64,000 nt of DNA from Paracnuella aquatica (GCF_003332885.2 NZ_QOWJ01000013.1:62001-126000), one strand, 5' to 3'. Positions 32,004 through 41,187 are shown, counted from the stretch's first letter. Numbers and translations are program-made. Notes: a model not told the origin generated them from the letters alone.

Positions 32004-34289
32004 CTACTTCACCACATACCGCACACCAATAAACGCCCTGATGCCTTGGTTGGGTGCATACACGTAGGATGGATCAAACGTAAGCCCGTAGGGATTTTCG
32101 GCATTGCGCTGCACGGCGCCATCAGCATTATATGTTACCCGTTTATCAAAAGGATCGTTGGCCCGCGCAATCAAAAACGGAAGGTTGCGTGATGGTGTCC
32201 AGTTCAATAAATTTTTTACACCGCCAAACATTTCCCACCGCTCCGAAAACCATTTGGTTACCTGTATGTTTTGCAGGCTCCACACGGGGCTGTACGCCGG
32301 CCTTGGGTCCGCCGGGCCAGCCAGCGGCAACCGCATTTTGCCATACACATTACCGGTATAATCGAAGGTGAGGCCAGCTTTGGGAACAGTATAGGTTAGC
32401 GTCCAGGTACCGCTCCATCGTTCGGCCAGCACGGGCCATGTTTTGTGCAACTTGTCGGCCGCATCTCGTTCCAGTCGGGCAATATCCTGCACCGTTACAC
32501 CAACCATTCCTTTCAGCCGCTGGTGCAGGTTGATGTTGACATTTGCCGACACGCCCCTGCTGATGGCATGGCCGGGCAGGTTGGCATAGATGATCTTGTT
32601 CGGGTCGGTATCATAATCGGGCAGGATCTGGTTGCGGAAATACGAATACCAGGCCGAAACCTCCATGTCGGCGGCTTTGGAACCGGTACGCAGCGGAAAG
32701 GCATAATTCAGGTTGATGTTCATGCTTTGCTCGGGCCGCAGCGCTTCCCTTATTTCCACCGTGCGGGCACCGGTAAGCGCCGCATGTTCTTCAGTAAATA
32801 AATTAACCACCCTGAAACCGGTGCCGCCATTTAACCGCAACACCGACCGGTCGGTGGTGTTCCATTTTATTGCAAAACGCGGTGTAAAAATGGATCCGTG
32901 CACCGGGTGCCGGTCATAGCGCAAACCCAACAACAAGGACTGTCTATCGTTGCGGCTCCATTCATTTTGTACAAAAATTCCAGGCAGCAAATATTGGTCG
33001 GGGCGGTTGCCTTTGGTTGTCGTGTCGTAAGTAGCAGTTGAATTGTCGTCGTAATAATTATAGCGTGTGGCCAGGCCTGCCAAAAAGCTGTGATTTTTGC
33101 CCAAGGTTTTGTTCCAAATAAGTTGCCCAAACAAAATCCGCTGGTCGCCATTGTACGGCGTAACACCATAAAACGATCGTTGCTGGTGACCGGTTGCCGA
33201 AACCTGCAACAATATTTTTTCGGTTGTGGGTAACTGGTAGTTGCCAATCAGTTCCCACCGGTTTGTTTTAATTGCTTCGCCATAAACGCTGTCGCTGCCG
33301 GCAAATTTTGGTTGCCATTCCATTTGCCCGCCCCAGCGGTCTTCAAAAAAGTAGCGTGCTGCCAGCGATGCCGTTCTTTGCCCTTTTCTTGCAAAGCTCC
33401 ACTTATTGAACAGCGAAAAGCGGTGCTGCAACGCCACATCGGTAAAGCCGTCGCCGTTGGCATCCTGCGGGTTGGCATAGCGGTAATAATGCGCACCCAG
33501 TATAGCGGTTTGTTTGCCTGCGGCAAACCGAACGCCCAGGTCGGCATTGTGCTCAGCCCAGGAGGTGGTCATCAATTGCCCGCTGAACCGTGGCGCTTTT
33601 TCCGGCGTTTTGGTAATGATGTTGATGAGGCCGCCCACCGCCTCCGAACCATACAAACCCGAGGCGGGCCCTTTCACCACTTCCACCCGTTCGATCAGTT
33701 GCGTGGGAATGCCAAACAAACCATACACCGTGGAAAGCGCACTTACGATGGGCATGCCGTCGATGGTGACCATGGTGTACGGTCCCTCGAGGCCATTGAT
33801 ATGGATATCGCCAGTGTTGCAGATGCTGCAATTTATTTGCGGCCGCACCCCGTTTACCTGCTGCATGCTTTCGAATATGGAGGGAACCGGATTTTTTTTA
33901 AAAAACTGCGGGTGGTACACCTCCACCGCAACCGGGCTGTTGAGGCGGGTTGACAACTTCATTGTGCCGGTAACCACCACGGCGTCGAGTGTGGAGCCTT
34001 CGGTTTCGAGTTCAATATTTACCTGTTTTGTTTCTCCGGTATCTACCCTAACTTGTTGCTGAAAAGGAGCAAAGCCCACAGAGCTAACCAAGAGTTGGTG
34101 GCGGCCCGGGCTCACTTCCATTGAAAAATTCCCGGCGGTATCGGAAAGCGCCTGGTGTGCCCCCCAGCGTATAGTGGCGCCCACCACGGCACGGCTGCTG
34201 TTACGCACCACGCCTTCAATACGGGCCGGTTGCGCCAACAACTGCAACGACCCCAACAGGAGCAGCAAAAAGATCTGGCTTCGTTTCAT
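32004..34289 (-). CDS. TonB-dependent outer-membrane receptor
   Basis: ATG 34289 gives 761 aa with a signal peptide ending LQLLA-Q; two extra codons from a GTG are unlikely. Residues 23-100 are a CarboxypepD_reg-like domain (ARIEGVVRNSSRAVVGATI). The plug follows: LDAVVVTGTMKLS, QINCSICNTGDIHINGLEG with a CxxC pair, IERVEVVKGPASGLYGSEA and GGLINIITKTPEK. The 22-strand barrel occupies the rest and ends in ...RAFIGVRYVVK. There is no SusD partner, which favours a metal complex or cofactor over glycans. It is divergent from a DtxR/MntR-type regulator with a palindrome between them, so metal-dependent repression is likely (inference). Confidence 0.93.
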   Translation of the reverse strand: MKRSQIFLLLLLGSLQLLAQPARIEGVVRNSSRAVVGATIRWGAHQALSDTAGNFSMEVSPGRHQLLVSSVGFAPFQQQVRVDTGETKQVNIELETEGSTLDAVVVTGTMKLSTRLNSPVAVEVYHPQFFKKNPVPSIFESMQQVNGVRPQINCSICNTGDIHINGLEGPYTMVTIDGMPIVSALSTVYGLFGIPTQLIERVEVVKGPASGLYGSEAVGGLINIITKTPEKAPRFSGQLMTTSWAEHNADLGVRFAAGKQTAILGAHYYRYANPQDANGDGFTDVALQHRFSLFNKWSFARKGQRTASLAARYFFEDRWGGQMEWQPKFAGSDSVYGEAIKTNRWELIGNYQLPTTEKILLQVSATGHQQRSFYGVTPYNGDQRILFGQLIWNKTLGKNHSFLAGLATRYNYYDDNSTATYDTTTKGNRPDQYLLPGIFVQNEWSRNDRQSLLLGLRYDRHPVHGSIFTPRFAIKWNTTDRSVLRLNGGTGFRVVNLFTEEHAALTGARTVEIREALRPEQSMNINLNYAFPLRTGSKAADMEVSAWYSYFRNQILPDYDTDPNKIIYANLPGHAISRGVSANVNINLHQRLKGMVGVTVQDIARLERDAADKLHKTWPVLAERWSGTWTLTYTVPKAGLTFDYTGNVYGKMRLPLAGPADPRPAYSPVWSLQNIQVTKWFSERWEMFGGVKNLLNWTPSRNLPFLIARANDPFDKRVTYNADGAVQRNAENPYGLTFDPSYVYAPNQGIRAFIGVRYVVK

Positions 34290-34332
34290 ATACACACAAA
34301 AATAGCTGCATCAAATGGCATTCCAACCGAAC

Positions 34333-34354
34333 TTTATTTGGCACACCAAATAAA
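34333..34354. promoter_or_regulatory. Near-perfect palindrome, likely DtxR/MntR-type operator
   Basis: Arms TTTATTTGG and CCAAATAAA are exact inverted copies around a central CACA. The site lies 43 bp upstream of the TonB-receptor start and 98 bp upstream of the regulator start. Dyad symmetry of this length is usual for DtxR-family operators. Binding is inferred from position and symmetry. Confidence 0.72.
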
Positions 34355-34452
34355 ATTTCAAAAGGCAACTAAACACCTATATCCCGGGCGTTCCGTTTTA
34401 CTAAAATGGGGCGTTGCGACGACATGAAAACAAAGCGCCTTACTTTTAGGGC

Positions 34453-35124
34453 ATGGTTCATTTTGCCAACTACTCGGAAGAAAACTACCTGAAGGCTTTG
34501 TATAAACTGGAGCTGCGCCAGGTAAAAAAAATAACCAACAGCGCCGTGGCCAAAGCCCTGGACCTGAACCCGGCAACGGTGCTGGAGATGATGCGTAAAA
34601 TGGAACAGAAAAAACTGGTAGAGCTGCTGCCCGATAAATCGATAAAGCTGACCGAAAAGGGTAGCAAAAAAGCACTGCGCACCATCAGGCGGCACCGGTT
34701 GTGGGAGGTGTTTTTGGTAAAAAAACTGGGCTTTACCTGGAACGAAGTGCACGACCTTGCCGAGCAACTGGAGCACATCGATTCGGACGAACTGGTGAAC
34801 CGGCTCGATGAATACCTGGGTTTTCCGCCGTTCGATCCGCATGGCGATCCAATCCCCGACAAGTTGGGCAAAATAAAAAAGCAGGTGGCGGTGCCCCTCA
34901 CCTCCTGCCAGCAAGGCCCCACTTACCAGGTGCAGCATTTTGCCGAAACCAGCGATGCATTTTTACAATACCTGGGACAGGTGCAGATAGCGCCGGGCAG
35001 CAAAATTAAAATAGTGGGTATCAATGCCTATGATCAATCGTACAGCTTGCAGCTGGGGCGGCGCAGTGTGCAGGTAAGCGAAAAGGCAGCAGCCAACATA
35101 TTGGTACAGCCAGCTGATCATTGA
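34453..35124 (+). CDS. DtxR/MntR family metal-dependent regulator
   Basis: This 223-aa protein starts at ATG 34453. Residues 1-65 are a winged helix (NYSEENYLKALYKLELRQVK, VAKALDLNPATVLEMMRKME); 66-140 are the metal-binding dimerisation domain (RRHRLWEVFLVKKLGFTWNE, AEQLEHIDSDELVNRL). The C-terminal 75 residues are an SH3/FeoA-like domain. By comparison with B. subtilis MntR the His of RRHRL and the ExxEH of EQLEH are kept. The N-terminal Asp8 and Glu11 positions correspond to Asn and Lys in SEENYLK, so the metal site differs and specificity (Mn or Fe) cannot be assigned. It is divergent from the TonB receptor. A TACTTTTA box at 34441-34448 sits only 4 bp before the ATG. Confidence 0.9.
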   Translation: MVHFANYSEENYLKALYKLELRQVKKITNSAVAKALDLNPATVLEMMRKMEQKKLVELLPDKSIKLTEKGSKKALRTIRRHRLWEVFLVKKLGFTWNEVHDLAEQLEHIDSDELVNRLDEYLGFPPFDPHGDPIPDKLGKIKKQVAVPLTSCQQGPTYQVQHFAETSDAFLQYLGQVQIAPGSKIKIVGINAYDQSYSLQLGRRSVQVSEKAAANILVQPADH

Positions 35125-35236
35125 GAAAAATAGAGCGATAAAATGGTGTAAAAGGGGCTTTGTTAACATTTAGTTTGCGACGGCGCATTTAACCCCGGCA
35201 TTATTTTTCCTTCCAATATCCTAAATGATCAACACC

Positions 35237-35716
35237 ATGAAAAAGTTCATTACCCTTTTGATGACAGCAATGGCCATATCCGGCGCCTTTGCACAATCGG
35301 CCGATACGCGGGAAGCCCGCCGCATTTTGTCGGGTGGCAGTTCGCGCAGCTACCCAACCAACGACGGTCGCGTGTACGATAACCGCGGCAATTACCCAAC
35401 AAACCGGTCGGGCAGCGTTGATGGCATTAACCGGGAATACGACGAAAAAATCCGCTCGATCCGCAACAACCGGAACCTGAGCAACGCCGAGAAGGACCGG
35501 ATCATCCGCGACCTGGAAAGCCAGCGCCAACGCCGCCTGCAGGAAGTGAGGGGTGACAATAATCGCCGGTATGATGACCGCCGCAACAACAACCGCCGCT
35601 ACGACCGCAACGACAAGCAGTACGCAAAAAAGCATAAAAATAAAGGGCCCAAGGGCAATAACGGCAAGCACCTGGGATGGCAGAAAGGCAAAGGAAACCC
35701 GCACCGTTATGATTAA
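35237..35716 (+). CDS. Secreted basic Arg/Asn-rich protein of unknown function
   Basis: ATG 35237 gives 159 aa with a signal peptide (KKFITLLMTAMAISGAFA-Q); ATG 35225 would add four residues. The mature protein is very basic and rich in R, N, D and G. A short helical block (GINREYDEKIRSIRNNRNLS, then EKDRIIRDLESQRQRRL) is followed by a low-complexity NNRRYDRN region and a Lys/Gly-rich tail. I do not recognise a family. It may bind envelope polymers or nucleic acids, but that is a guess from charge alone. A terminator follows 27 bp after the stop. Confidence 0.75.
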   Translation: MKKFITLLMTAMAISGAFAQSADTREARRILSGGSSRSYPTNDGRVYDNRGNYPTNRSGSVDGINREYDEKIRSIRNNRNLSNAEKDRIIRDLESQRQRRLQEVRGDNNRRYDDRRNNNRRYDRNDKQYAKKHKNKGPKGNNGKHLGWQKGKGNPHRYD

Positions 35717-35742
35717 TGCGTTCCATAATTTGACCGAAGTAT

Positions 35743-35778
35743 AAAAAAACCGGCTTATTGTTACAAGCCGGTTTTTTT
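35743..35778. terminator. Bidirectional terminator
   Basis: A perfect 14-bp stem (35743-35756 against 35765-35778) consists of an A7/T7 base and an ACCGGCTT-type upper stem with an 8-nt loop. It separates the basic secreted protein from the convergent accC gene. Confidence 0.93.
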
Positions 35779-35795
35779 ATTTATTTCCAATTTGC

Positions 35796-37133
35796 TTATT
35801 TCATTTTAAAAGTCTCGAGGAACTTAGTATTGAAATCACCTGAACGGAACCGTTCGTCCTGCATTAGTTGTAGATGAAACGGAATGGTTGTTTTAACGCC
35901 TTCAATCACGTATTCGCTCAGCGCCCGGTACATGGTATCGATGGCTTCCTCACGGGTACGGGCAACCGTAATGAGTTTACCGATCATGCTGTCGTAATAC
36001 GGAGGAATAACATAACCGGCATACACGTGGCTGTCCACCCGCACCCCATGGCCACCAGGCTGGTGCAATACGGTGATTTTTCCGGGGGATGGACGGAAAT
36101 CGTTGTATGGATCTTCGGCATTGATGCGGCATTCGATGGCATGGAGTTGCGGCTCATAGTCGCGGCCCGAAATGGCTTCACCCATGGCGATCTTGATCTG
36201 TTCTTTGATTAGGTCGTAATTGATCACTTCTTCGGTTACGCAATGCTCTACCTGGATCCGGGTGTTCATTTCCATGAAGTAGAAGTTGCGGTGCTTATCC
36301 ACCAGGAACTCAACAGTGCCCACGCTTTCGTAGTTGATGGCCTGTGCAGCTTTTTTAGCCGCATCGCCCATTCTTTTGCGTAGGTCGGGCGTCATAAACG
36401 GCGATGGCGATTCTTCCACCAGCTTTTGATGGCGGCGCTGAATGGAGCAATCCCGTTCGCTGAGGTGGCACACGGTGCCGTAGCGGTCGCCGGCCACCTG
36501 GATTTCGATGTGGCGTGGCTCCTCGATGAACTTTTCCATATAGATGCCGTCGTTTTTAAACGCGGCACCGGCTTCGGCTTTAGCGGTGTTGTAGGCACGC
36601 TCCATTTCACCATCGCTCCACACTACCCGCATGCCCTTGCCACCGCCACCGGCAGTAGCTTTCAGGATCACGGGATAACCCATTTCCTTAGCCAGAAAGC
36701 GGGCTTCGTCGAGGCTTTGCAGCAGGCCCTGGCTGCCCGGGATAATGGGAACGCCGGCAGCGATCATGGTTTCTTTTGCCGTCATTTTATCCCCCATCTT
36801 GGTGATCATTTCGGGGGTAGGCCCAATAAACTTGATGCCGTGGTCGGCGCAGATCTGGGCAAATTTTGCATTCTCCGCCAGGAAGCCATAACCTGGGTGA
36901 ATGGCATCGGCGTTGGTGATTTCCACCGCAGCCATCAGGTGCGGGATATTGAGGTACGACTCAGAACTTTGGTGTTTGCCAATACATACGGCCTCGTCGG
37001 CAAAGCGCACATGCAGGCTGTCGCGGTCGGCAGTGGAGTAAACAGCAACCGTTTTAATACCCATCTCGCGGCAGGTACGAATTACCCGGAGTGCAATCTC
37101 ACCGCGGTTGGCTATAAGAACTTTTTTGAACAT
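35796..37133 (-). CDS. accC: Biotin carboxylase subunit of acetyl-CoA carboxylase
   Basis: ATG 37133 gives 445 aa beginning with the typical [20 protein letters not shown]; a longer frame upstream is rejected. The enzyme carboxylates the biotin of BCCP with ATP and bicarbonate, the first half of malonyl-CoA synthesis. The ATP-grasp parts are all present: [51 protein letters not shown], and [14 protein letters not shown]. The biotin carboxylase C-terminal domain follows ([19 protein letters not shown]). The accB gene lies upstream on the same strand but is separated by about 300 bp with a terminator in between. Confidence 0.96.
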   Translation of the reverse strand: MFKKVLIANRGEIALRVIRTCREMGIKTVAVYSTADRDSLHVRFADEAVCIGKHQSSESYLNIPHLMAAVEITNADAIHPGYGFLAENAKFAQICADHGIKFIGPTPEMITKMGDKMTAKETMIAAGVPIIPGSQGLLQSLDEARFLAKEMGYPVILKATAGGGGKGMRVVWSDGEMERAYNTAKAEAGAAFKNDGIYMEKFIEEPRHIEIQVAGDRYGTVCHLSERDCSIQRRHQKLVEESPSPFMTPDLRKRMGDAAKKAAQAINYESVGTVEFLVDKHRNFYFMEMNTRIQVEHCVTEEVINYDLIKEQIKIAMGEAISGRDYEPQLHAIECRINAEDPYNDFRPSPGKITVLHQPGGHGVRVDSHVYAGYVIPPYYDSMIGKLITVARTREEAIDTMYRALSEYVIEGVKTTIPFHLQLMQDERFRSGDFNTKFLETFKMK

Positions 37134-37432
37134 GAAACAAATTTGAAAATTTGAAAATGTGACCTTGCGCATCCGGACTGCCGGCTTACCGCTCTCATTT
37201 CATTAGTACTGCAAACATAAACACCCGAAGAGCCCAAGGGTGTATGTGGCATGCAGTGTTTGCACAAGGCCCGGAACTTATTTTCGCTTCAACTAATACA
37301 TCAAAAATTTCGGGCCGATGACCCGATGTAACAGGCAGCAAGCTTTAGGAGCCTTGCAGCAATTTGTTTTGCAAAAAACCGGAACAAATGCAAAAATGGC
37401 CCTTTTCTATCTGGGGCCATTCTTTTTTGCTT
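37134..37432 (-). other. accB-accC intergenic region with a terminator
   Basis: The gap is 299 bp. The end nearest accB (37395-37421) is a hairpin (see terminator). The rest should hold a separate accC promoter. No ORF or RNA is recognised. Confidence 0.5.
37395..37421 (-). terminator. Terminator after accB
   Basis: An 8-bp stem, AATGGCCC (37395-37402) against GGGCCATT (37414-37421), is followed on the minus strand by TTTTTG. It is 12 bp beyond the accB stop, so at least part of transcription stops before accC. Confidence 0.78.
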
Positions 37433-37924
37433 TTATGCCGGTTCCACCAAAAACAGGGGCTGGTCGTATTCTACCGGAGAGGAATCTTCCACTAGTATCT
37501 TCACGATCTTGCCAGAAATTTCGCTTTCAATTTCATTGAACAATTTCATTGCCTCGATGATGCACACCACTTTGCCGGTCGACACTTCATCGCCTACTTC
37601 TACAAAGTTGGATTTATCGGGTGACGGGCGACGGTAAAACGTGCCGATCATGGGGCTTTTGATGGTCAGCAGGTTGGATGCTGTTTCGGCCGGTGCAGCG
37701 GCTCCGGATGCAGCAGGTGCTGCAATGGCTTGCTGTGCAGGCGCCTGTGGCAAAGCTGCCGGCTGGTATGCGGCTGCAGCCTGGGGCATGGTGGCCATTA
37801 CCTGCGTAATGTGTTCTTCGCGGTTCTTGATCGATATTTTAAAATCTTTCTGCTCAATACTTACTTCACCTAAGTTGGTTTCGCTGACCAGTCTGATCAA
37901 CTCCTGTATTTGCTTGAAATCCAT
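37433..37924 (-). CDS. accB: Biotin carboxyl carrier protein of acetyl-CoA carboxylase
   Basis: ATG 37924 gives 163 aa ([16 protein letters not shown]). The N-terminal 40 residues are the AccC-binding part, and an Ala/Pro/Gln-rich flexible linker runs from about 45 to 82. The C-terminal biotinyl domain (about 85-163) contains [20 protein letters not shown] and the biotin-attachment motif EAMKL with Lys127. It carries carboxyl groups between biotin carboxylase and the carboxyltransferase. The accA and accD genes are not in this window. efp lies upstream on the same strand behind a hairpin. Confidence 0.96.
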   Translation of the reverse strand: MDFKQIQELIRLVSETNLGEVSIEQKDFKISIKNREEHITQVMATMPQAAAAYQPAALPQAPAQQAIAAPAASGAAAPAETASNLLTIKSPMIGTFYRRPSPDKSNFVEVGDEVSTGKVVCIIEAMKLFNEIESEISGKIVKILVEDSSPVEYDQPLFLVEPA

Positions 37925-38287
37925 CTGTTTCAATTTTGTTATTTTTTGTTAAACAGGGCGGCTAAGATACAAAGAACGGCAAAACCACCTTGTAAAAGAT
38001 TTATGTTTTAGATGTGTATAGTGTCGACAAAGAAAGCAATCTTTTTATTTGTTGCAACTGACTTTGCTAAGCGGCAACGTGTTACGCGGCTGCACATTTT
38101 TTTACTATAAAAAGAATGCCGCAAAGGCGCAGCCACTACCACTGTAAATGTGCGCTCAACACATGCAAAGAAGTTTACGTGTATGCATCGTGGGAAAAAC
38201 TAAGGCCTCCCGTGAAGAAGGCCTTATTGATATATTGCGCAACATGTGCATCGAACCGATTGCCTGTTGTTGTAGAAATTGACAGGC
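37925..38287. other. Intergenic region between efp and accB
   Basis: This 363-bp gap has no ORF of merit; the plus-strand frame from 38116 is a run into efp antisense. It contains a hairpin behind efp (38201-38226) and otherwise AT-rich sequence that should carry the accB promoter. Confidence 0.5.
38201..38226 (-). terminator. Terminator after efp
   Basis: TAAGGCCT (38201-38208) pairs with AGGCCTTA (38219-38226) across a 10-nt loop; on the minus strand GTTTTTCCC follows. It is 62 bp beyond the efp stop. Confidence 0.65.
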
Positions 38288-38851
38288 TTATTTTACCCGC
38301 TCTACGTATTCACCCGACTTGGTGTTTACGCGGATCATTTCGCCTTCGTTTACAAACAGGGGTACCATTACGGTAGCGCCGGTTTCTACGGTGGCTGGCT
38401 TCAGGGTGCGGGTAGCGGTATCGCCACGCAGGCCGGGTTCGCTGTAAGTTACCAGCAGTACAATTTTATCGGGCAGCTCCACGCTCATGGGGCTTTCGGT
38501 TTCGGTATTAAACAATACAGAAACTTCCTGGCCGTCTTTCAGGAACTGTGGTGCGTCGATCAGTTCTTCGGCAATGGCCACCTGTTCAAAGGTTTCATTG
38601 TCCATAAAGTTGTAACCGGTATCGTCTTTATACAAATACTGATAGTCTTTGCGCTCCACACGAACAGGGTAAATGTTATCGCCGCTGTTCCAGGTTTTTT
38701 CGATGCTGCGTTTGTTATCAACGCCGGCCAGCTTTGCCCACACTTTAGCGGCGGCACGTGCCGTTTTGTTTTCGCCAAACTCGATCACCTTGTACAGGCT
38801 TCCGTCCAGCTTGATGATCAAACCACGGCTGATGTCTGCTGTTGTTGCCAT
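38288..38851 (-). CDS. efp: Elongation factor P, with an unusual domain I loop
   Basis: This 187-aa protein is full-length with the three EF-P beta-barrels. Domains II and III are conventional (FMDNETFEQ, PGLRGDTATRTLKPATVETG, VPLFVNEGEMIRVNTKSGEY). EF-P enters the ribosomal E site and relieves stalling at polyproline. In domain I the loop that usually reads PGKGxAxxRxKL, bearing the modified Lys34 (E. coli numbering), here reads ENKTARAAAKVWAKL and is about two residues longer. Counting back from the shared KL, the residue at the Lys34 place is an Arg. The modification, if any, must therefore differ from the EpmA pathway. No modifying enzyme gene is close by. Confidence 0.93.
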   Translation of the reverse strand: MATTADISRGLIIKLDGSLYKVIEFGENKTARAAAKVWAKLAGVDNKRSIEKTWNSGDNIYPVRVERKDYQYLYKDDTGYNFMDNETFEQVAIAEELIDAPQFLKDGQEVSVLFNTETESPMSVELPDKIVLLVTYSEPGLRGDTATRTLKPATVETGATVMVPLFVNEGEMIRVNTKSGEYVERVK

Positions 38852-39040
38852 AAAATAAATACGATTTAAAAATGATGGGTTTTGCCCATTGGGCGGGCAA
38901 AGCTAATGCAAATGTGCAAAAACCGGCGCAGGAAAATAGCAGGCGCCAATACTTTTGGGCCTGCGGCCTGCCCATGCAGCGTAACAACAGCCCTCACCCG
39001 CAATTGCTTACTTTCGCAGCTCAGCCCAAACCTGTTGTAT

Positions 39041-39535
39041 ATGAAACCACTAGTTGTTTTGTGCCTGTTGCTGGCCTCCTATTTTGCAAATGCCCAGGAA
39101 GCAGAAAAGCAGGCCCCCTACCTACGCTTTCCAACCGTGCCGCCGCTGCAGTTGCTGCTGGCCGATAGTGCTGCCAAATATACCAAGGCCGACCTGCCCA
39201 AGAAAAAGCCCTTGCTGCTCATGATCTTCAGCCCCGAGTGCAGCCATTGCCAGCACACCGCCGAAGAGCTGGTACAGAACAGGGAAAAATGGAAGGACAT
39301 ACATATTGTAATGTCCACCATGCACCCGCTGTGGCAAATGAACCAGTTTGTGGAAACGTACAAGCTTTCGGGTTATCCCAACCTGGTGGTGGGCCGCGAT
39401 TTTAGCTATATACTTCCCTCGTTTTACGGCGTGCACAGCCTGCCCTACCTGGCATTTTACAATAAAAAAGGAAGCTTGATCACCGGCTTTGAAGGCTCGA
39501 TGCCGCTGGAAAAAATACTGGCAACTTTTAAATAA
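39041..39535 (+). CDS. Secreted thioredoxin-like protein
   Basis: ATG 39041 gives 164 aa with a signal peptide (KPLVVLCLLLASYFANA-Q); the open frame upstream overlaps the efp promoter and is rejected. The thioredoxin-like core has the active site FSPECSHCQHTAEEL with a CxxC pair, then helices and the cis-Pro segment VHSLPYLAFYNKKG. It should act as a periplasmic thiol-disulfide oxidoreductase, similar in size to TlpA/ResA-like proteins but shorter. A TACTTTCG box (39009-39016) could be its -7 element. Confidence 0.87.
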   Translation: MKPLVVLCLLLASYFANAQEAEKQAPYLRFPTVPPLQLLLADSAAKYTKADLPKKKPLLLMIFSPECSHCQHTAEELVQNREKWKDIHIVMSTMHPLWQMNQFVETYKLSGYPNLVVGRDFSYILPSFYGVHSLPYLAFYNKKGSLITGFEGSMPLEKILATFK

Positions 39536-39685
39536 TAAAAAAGGGATTGGAAAAATGTGACGCGGCAGATTCATTGAACAGCAATTGCAAATGAAGCCAC
39601 CGCTAAAAACTTTTCCTTTTTCTTTTTGTTGCTCCTGTGCTCTACATTTTCAATTTACCTTTAACCCCACAAAAAAACATCGCTC

Positions 39686-40615
39686 ATGAAAGTAACTGTT
39701 GTAGGTGCCGGTGCCGTAGGCGCAACCGTAGCCGATAATATTGCACGCAAAGAACTGTGCGAAGAACTGGTACTCCTTGATATTAAAGAAGGAGTAGCTG
39801 AAGGCAAGGCCCTCGATATGACGCAAACCGCCGCCCTGCTCAACTTTGACACCCGCATTATTGGCAGCACCAACGATTACGCAAAAACCGCCGGCTCTGA
39901 TGTGGTGGTGATTACTTCGGGCCTGCCCCGCAAACCCGGCATGACCCGCGAAGAACTGATTGGCGTGAATGCCGGCATCGTTCGCGGTGTGGCGCAAAAT
40001 ATCCTGGAACATTCTCCTGAAGCTATTTTCATCATCGTGTCCAACCCAATGGATACCATGACCTACCTGACCCTGCAAGCTACCGGCCTGCCTAAAGAGC
40101 GCATCATTGGCATGGGCGGCGCACTGGATAGTGCCCGTTTTAAATGCTACCTGGCGCTGGAGCTGGGCTGCTCTCCTGCCGACCTGAATGCAGTGGTAGT
40201 GGGCGGTCACGGCGACACCACCATGATCCCGCTGATTCGCCAGGCTACCTGGAACAGCGTACCCGTTACCAACTTCCTGAGCGAAGAAAAGCAAAAGGAA
40301 ATTGTGCAAAATACCATGGTGGGCGGCGCTACCCTTACCAAGCTGCTGGGCACATCGGCATGGTATGCACCGGGTGCAGCCGGAGCGGCAATGGTGGAAG
40401 CCATTGTACGCGACGAAAAGAAACTGATTACCTGCAGTGTGAAACTGGAAGGCGAATACGGCCAAAACGATATTTGCCTGGGCGTGCCTGTTATTTTGGG
40501 TAAAAGGGGCTGGGAAAAAATCCTCGACTTCCAGCTTAACGCGGACGAACAAGCGCTTTTTGCAAAAAGTGCTGATGCTGTACGCAGCATGAACAACGTG
40601 TTGCAAACCGTTTAA
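39686..40615 (+). CDS. mdh: Malate dehydrogenase (LDH-like type)
   Basis: This 309-aa NAD-dependent enzyme oxidises malate to oxaloacetate in the TCA cycle. Key parts are the Rossmann turn KVTVVGAGAVGATVADNIA, LDIKEGVAEGKALDM, the substrate-binding GLPRKPGMTREELIG with its arginines, SNPMDTMTYL, LDSARFKCYLA, and the catalytic His in VVGGHGDTTMIP. An Arg at the third position of the RKPGM loop favours malate over lactate. The gene stands alone and is closed by a strong terminator. Confidence 0.96.
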   Translation: MKVTVVGAGAVGATVADNIARKELCEELVLLDIKEGVAEGKALDMTQTAALLNFDTRIIGSTNDYAKTAGSDVVVITSGLPRKPGMTREELIGVNAGIVRGVAQNILEHSPEAIFIIVSNPMDTMTYLTLQATGLPKERIIGMGGALDSARFKCYLALELGCSPADLNAVVVGGHGDTTMIPLIRQATWNSVPVTNFLSEEKQKEIVQNTMVGGATLTKLLGTSAWYAPGAAGAAMVEAIVRDEKKLITCSVKLEGEYGQNDICLGVPVILGKRGWEKILDFQLNADEQALFAKSADAVRSMNNVLQTV

Positions 40616-40633
40616 AAAAACGAACGTCGAAAT

Positions 40634-40666
40634 AAAAAAAGCGAAGCCTTGTGCTTCGCTTTTTTT
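40634..40666. terminator. Bidirectional terminator after mdh
   Basis: A7-GCGAAGC (40634-40647) pairs with GCTTCGC-T7 (40653-40666) across a 5-nt loop. It separates mdh from the convergent reductase gene. Confidence 0.93.
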
Positions 40667-40668
40667 AT

Positions 40669-41187
40669 TTATTGCTTGCGCTGGTATTTTAAGGAAACGA
40701 GTCCCGAATCGTAAGCTTTGCATTCAATCAATTCCAATGGTGTTCGGCTATTTTGCTGTGGAAACAGCAGCTTGCCGCTGCCCAATAAAATGGGATGAAC
40801 GCTCAACCAAAACACATCTACCAAACCCTGCTCCAGGAAGGCTGCAGCCAGTTCGGCTCCACCAAACAGCCAGATGTCTTTTCCCGGTTCATTACGTATG
40901 CTTGCTACAAATGTTTCCGGATCGGTGTTTACTAATGTTGCTTCGGGTGGTGCAGTTTGTAGTGTTCTGGAAAACACGTAGTTCTTCATTTTTGGAAACT
41001 GGTCGAGCCCGCCTTCCATGCTGGTCACCAGTTCGTACGATTTTCGGCCGTAGATCACCGTGTCCACTTCTTCAAAAAACTGCTTCATGCCGTAATCCTG
41101 GTCGGTAAAACACCAGTCGTATTCGCCGTTGGGGCCTTCAATAAATCCGTCCAGCGTAACCGCCAGGTTCAAAATAATCTTGCGCAT
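40669..41187 (-). CDS. RibD C-terminal/dihydrofolate reductase-like protein
   Basis: ATG 41187 gives 172 aa (MRKIILNLAVTLDGFIEGPN). The fold is the RibD C-terminal/DHFR-like reductase (PF01872): LAVTLDGFIEGPNGEYDW, VIYGRKSYEL, NYVFSRTL and the NADPH-binding DIWLFGGAELAAAFLE. Stand-alone members of this kind (YyaP/YwjB type) are reductases of unknown substrate, not the riboflavin enzyme itself, since the deaminase domain is absent. It is a single gene between mdh and the S8 protease. Confidence 0.87.
   Translation of the reverse strand: MRKIILNLAVTLDGFIEGPNGEYDWCFTDQDYGMKQFFEEVDTVIYGRKSYELVTSMEGGLDQFPKMKNYVFSRTLQTAPPEATLVNTDPETFVASIRNEPGKDIWLFGGAELAAAFLEQGLVDVFWLSVHPILLGSGKLLFPQQNSRTPLELIECKAYDSGLVSLKYQRKQ

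Noticed and set aside
38116-38376. An 86-codon plus-strand frame running into efp antisense
   Set aside because: It crosses the efp terminator and the efp 3' end and has no domain.
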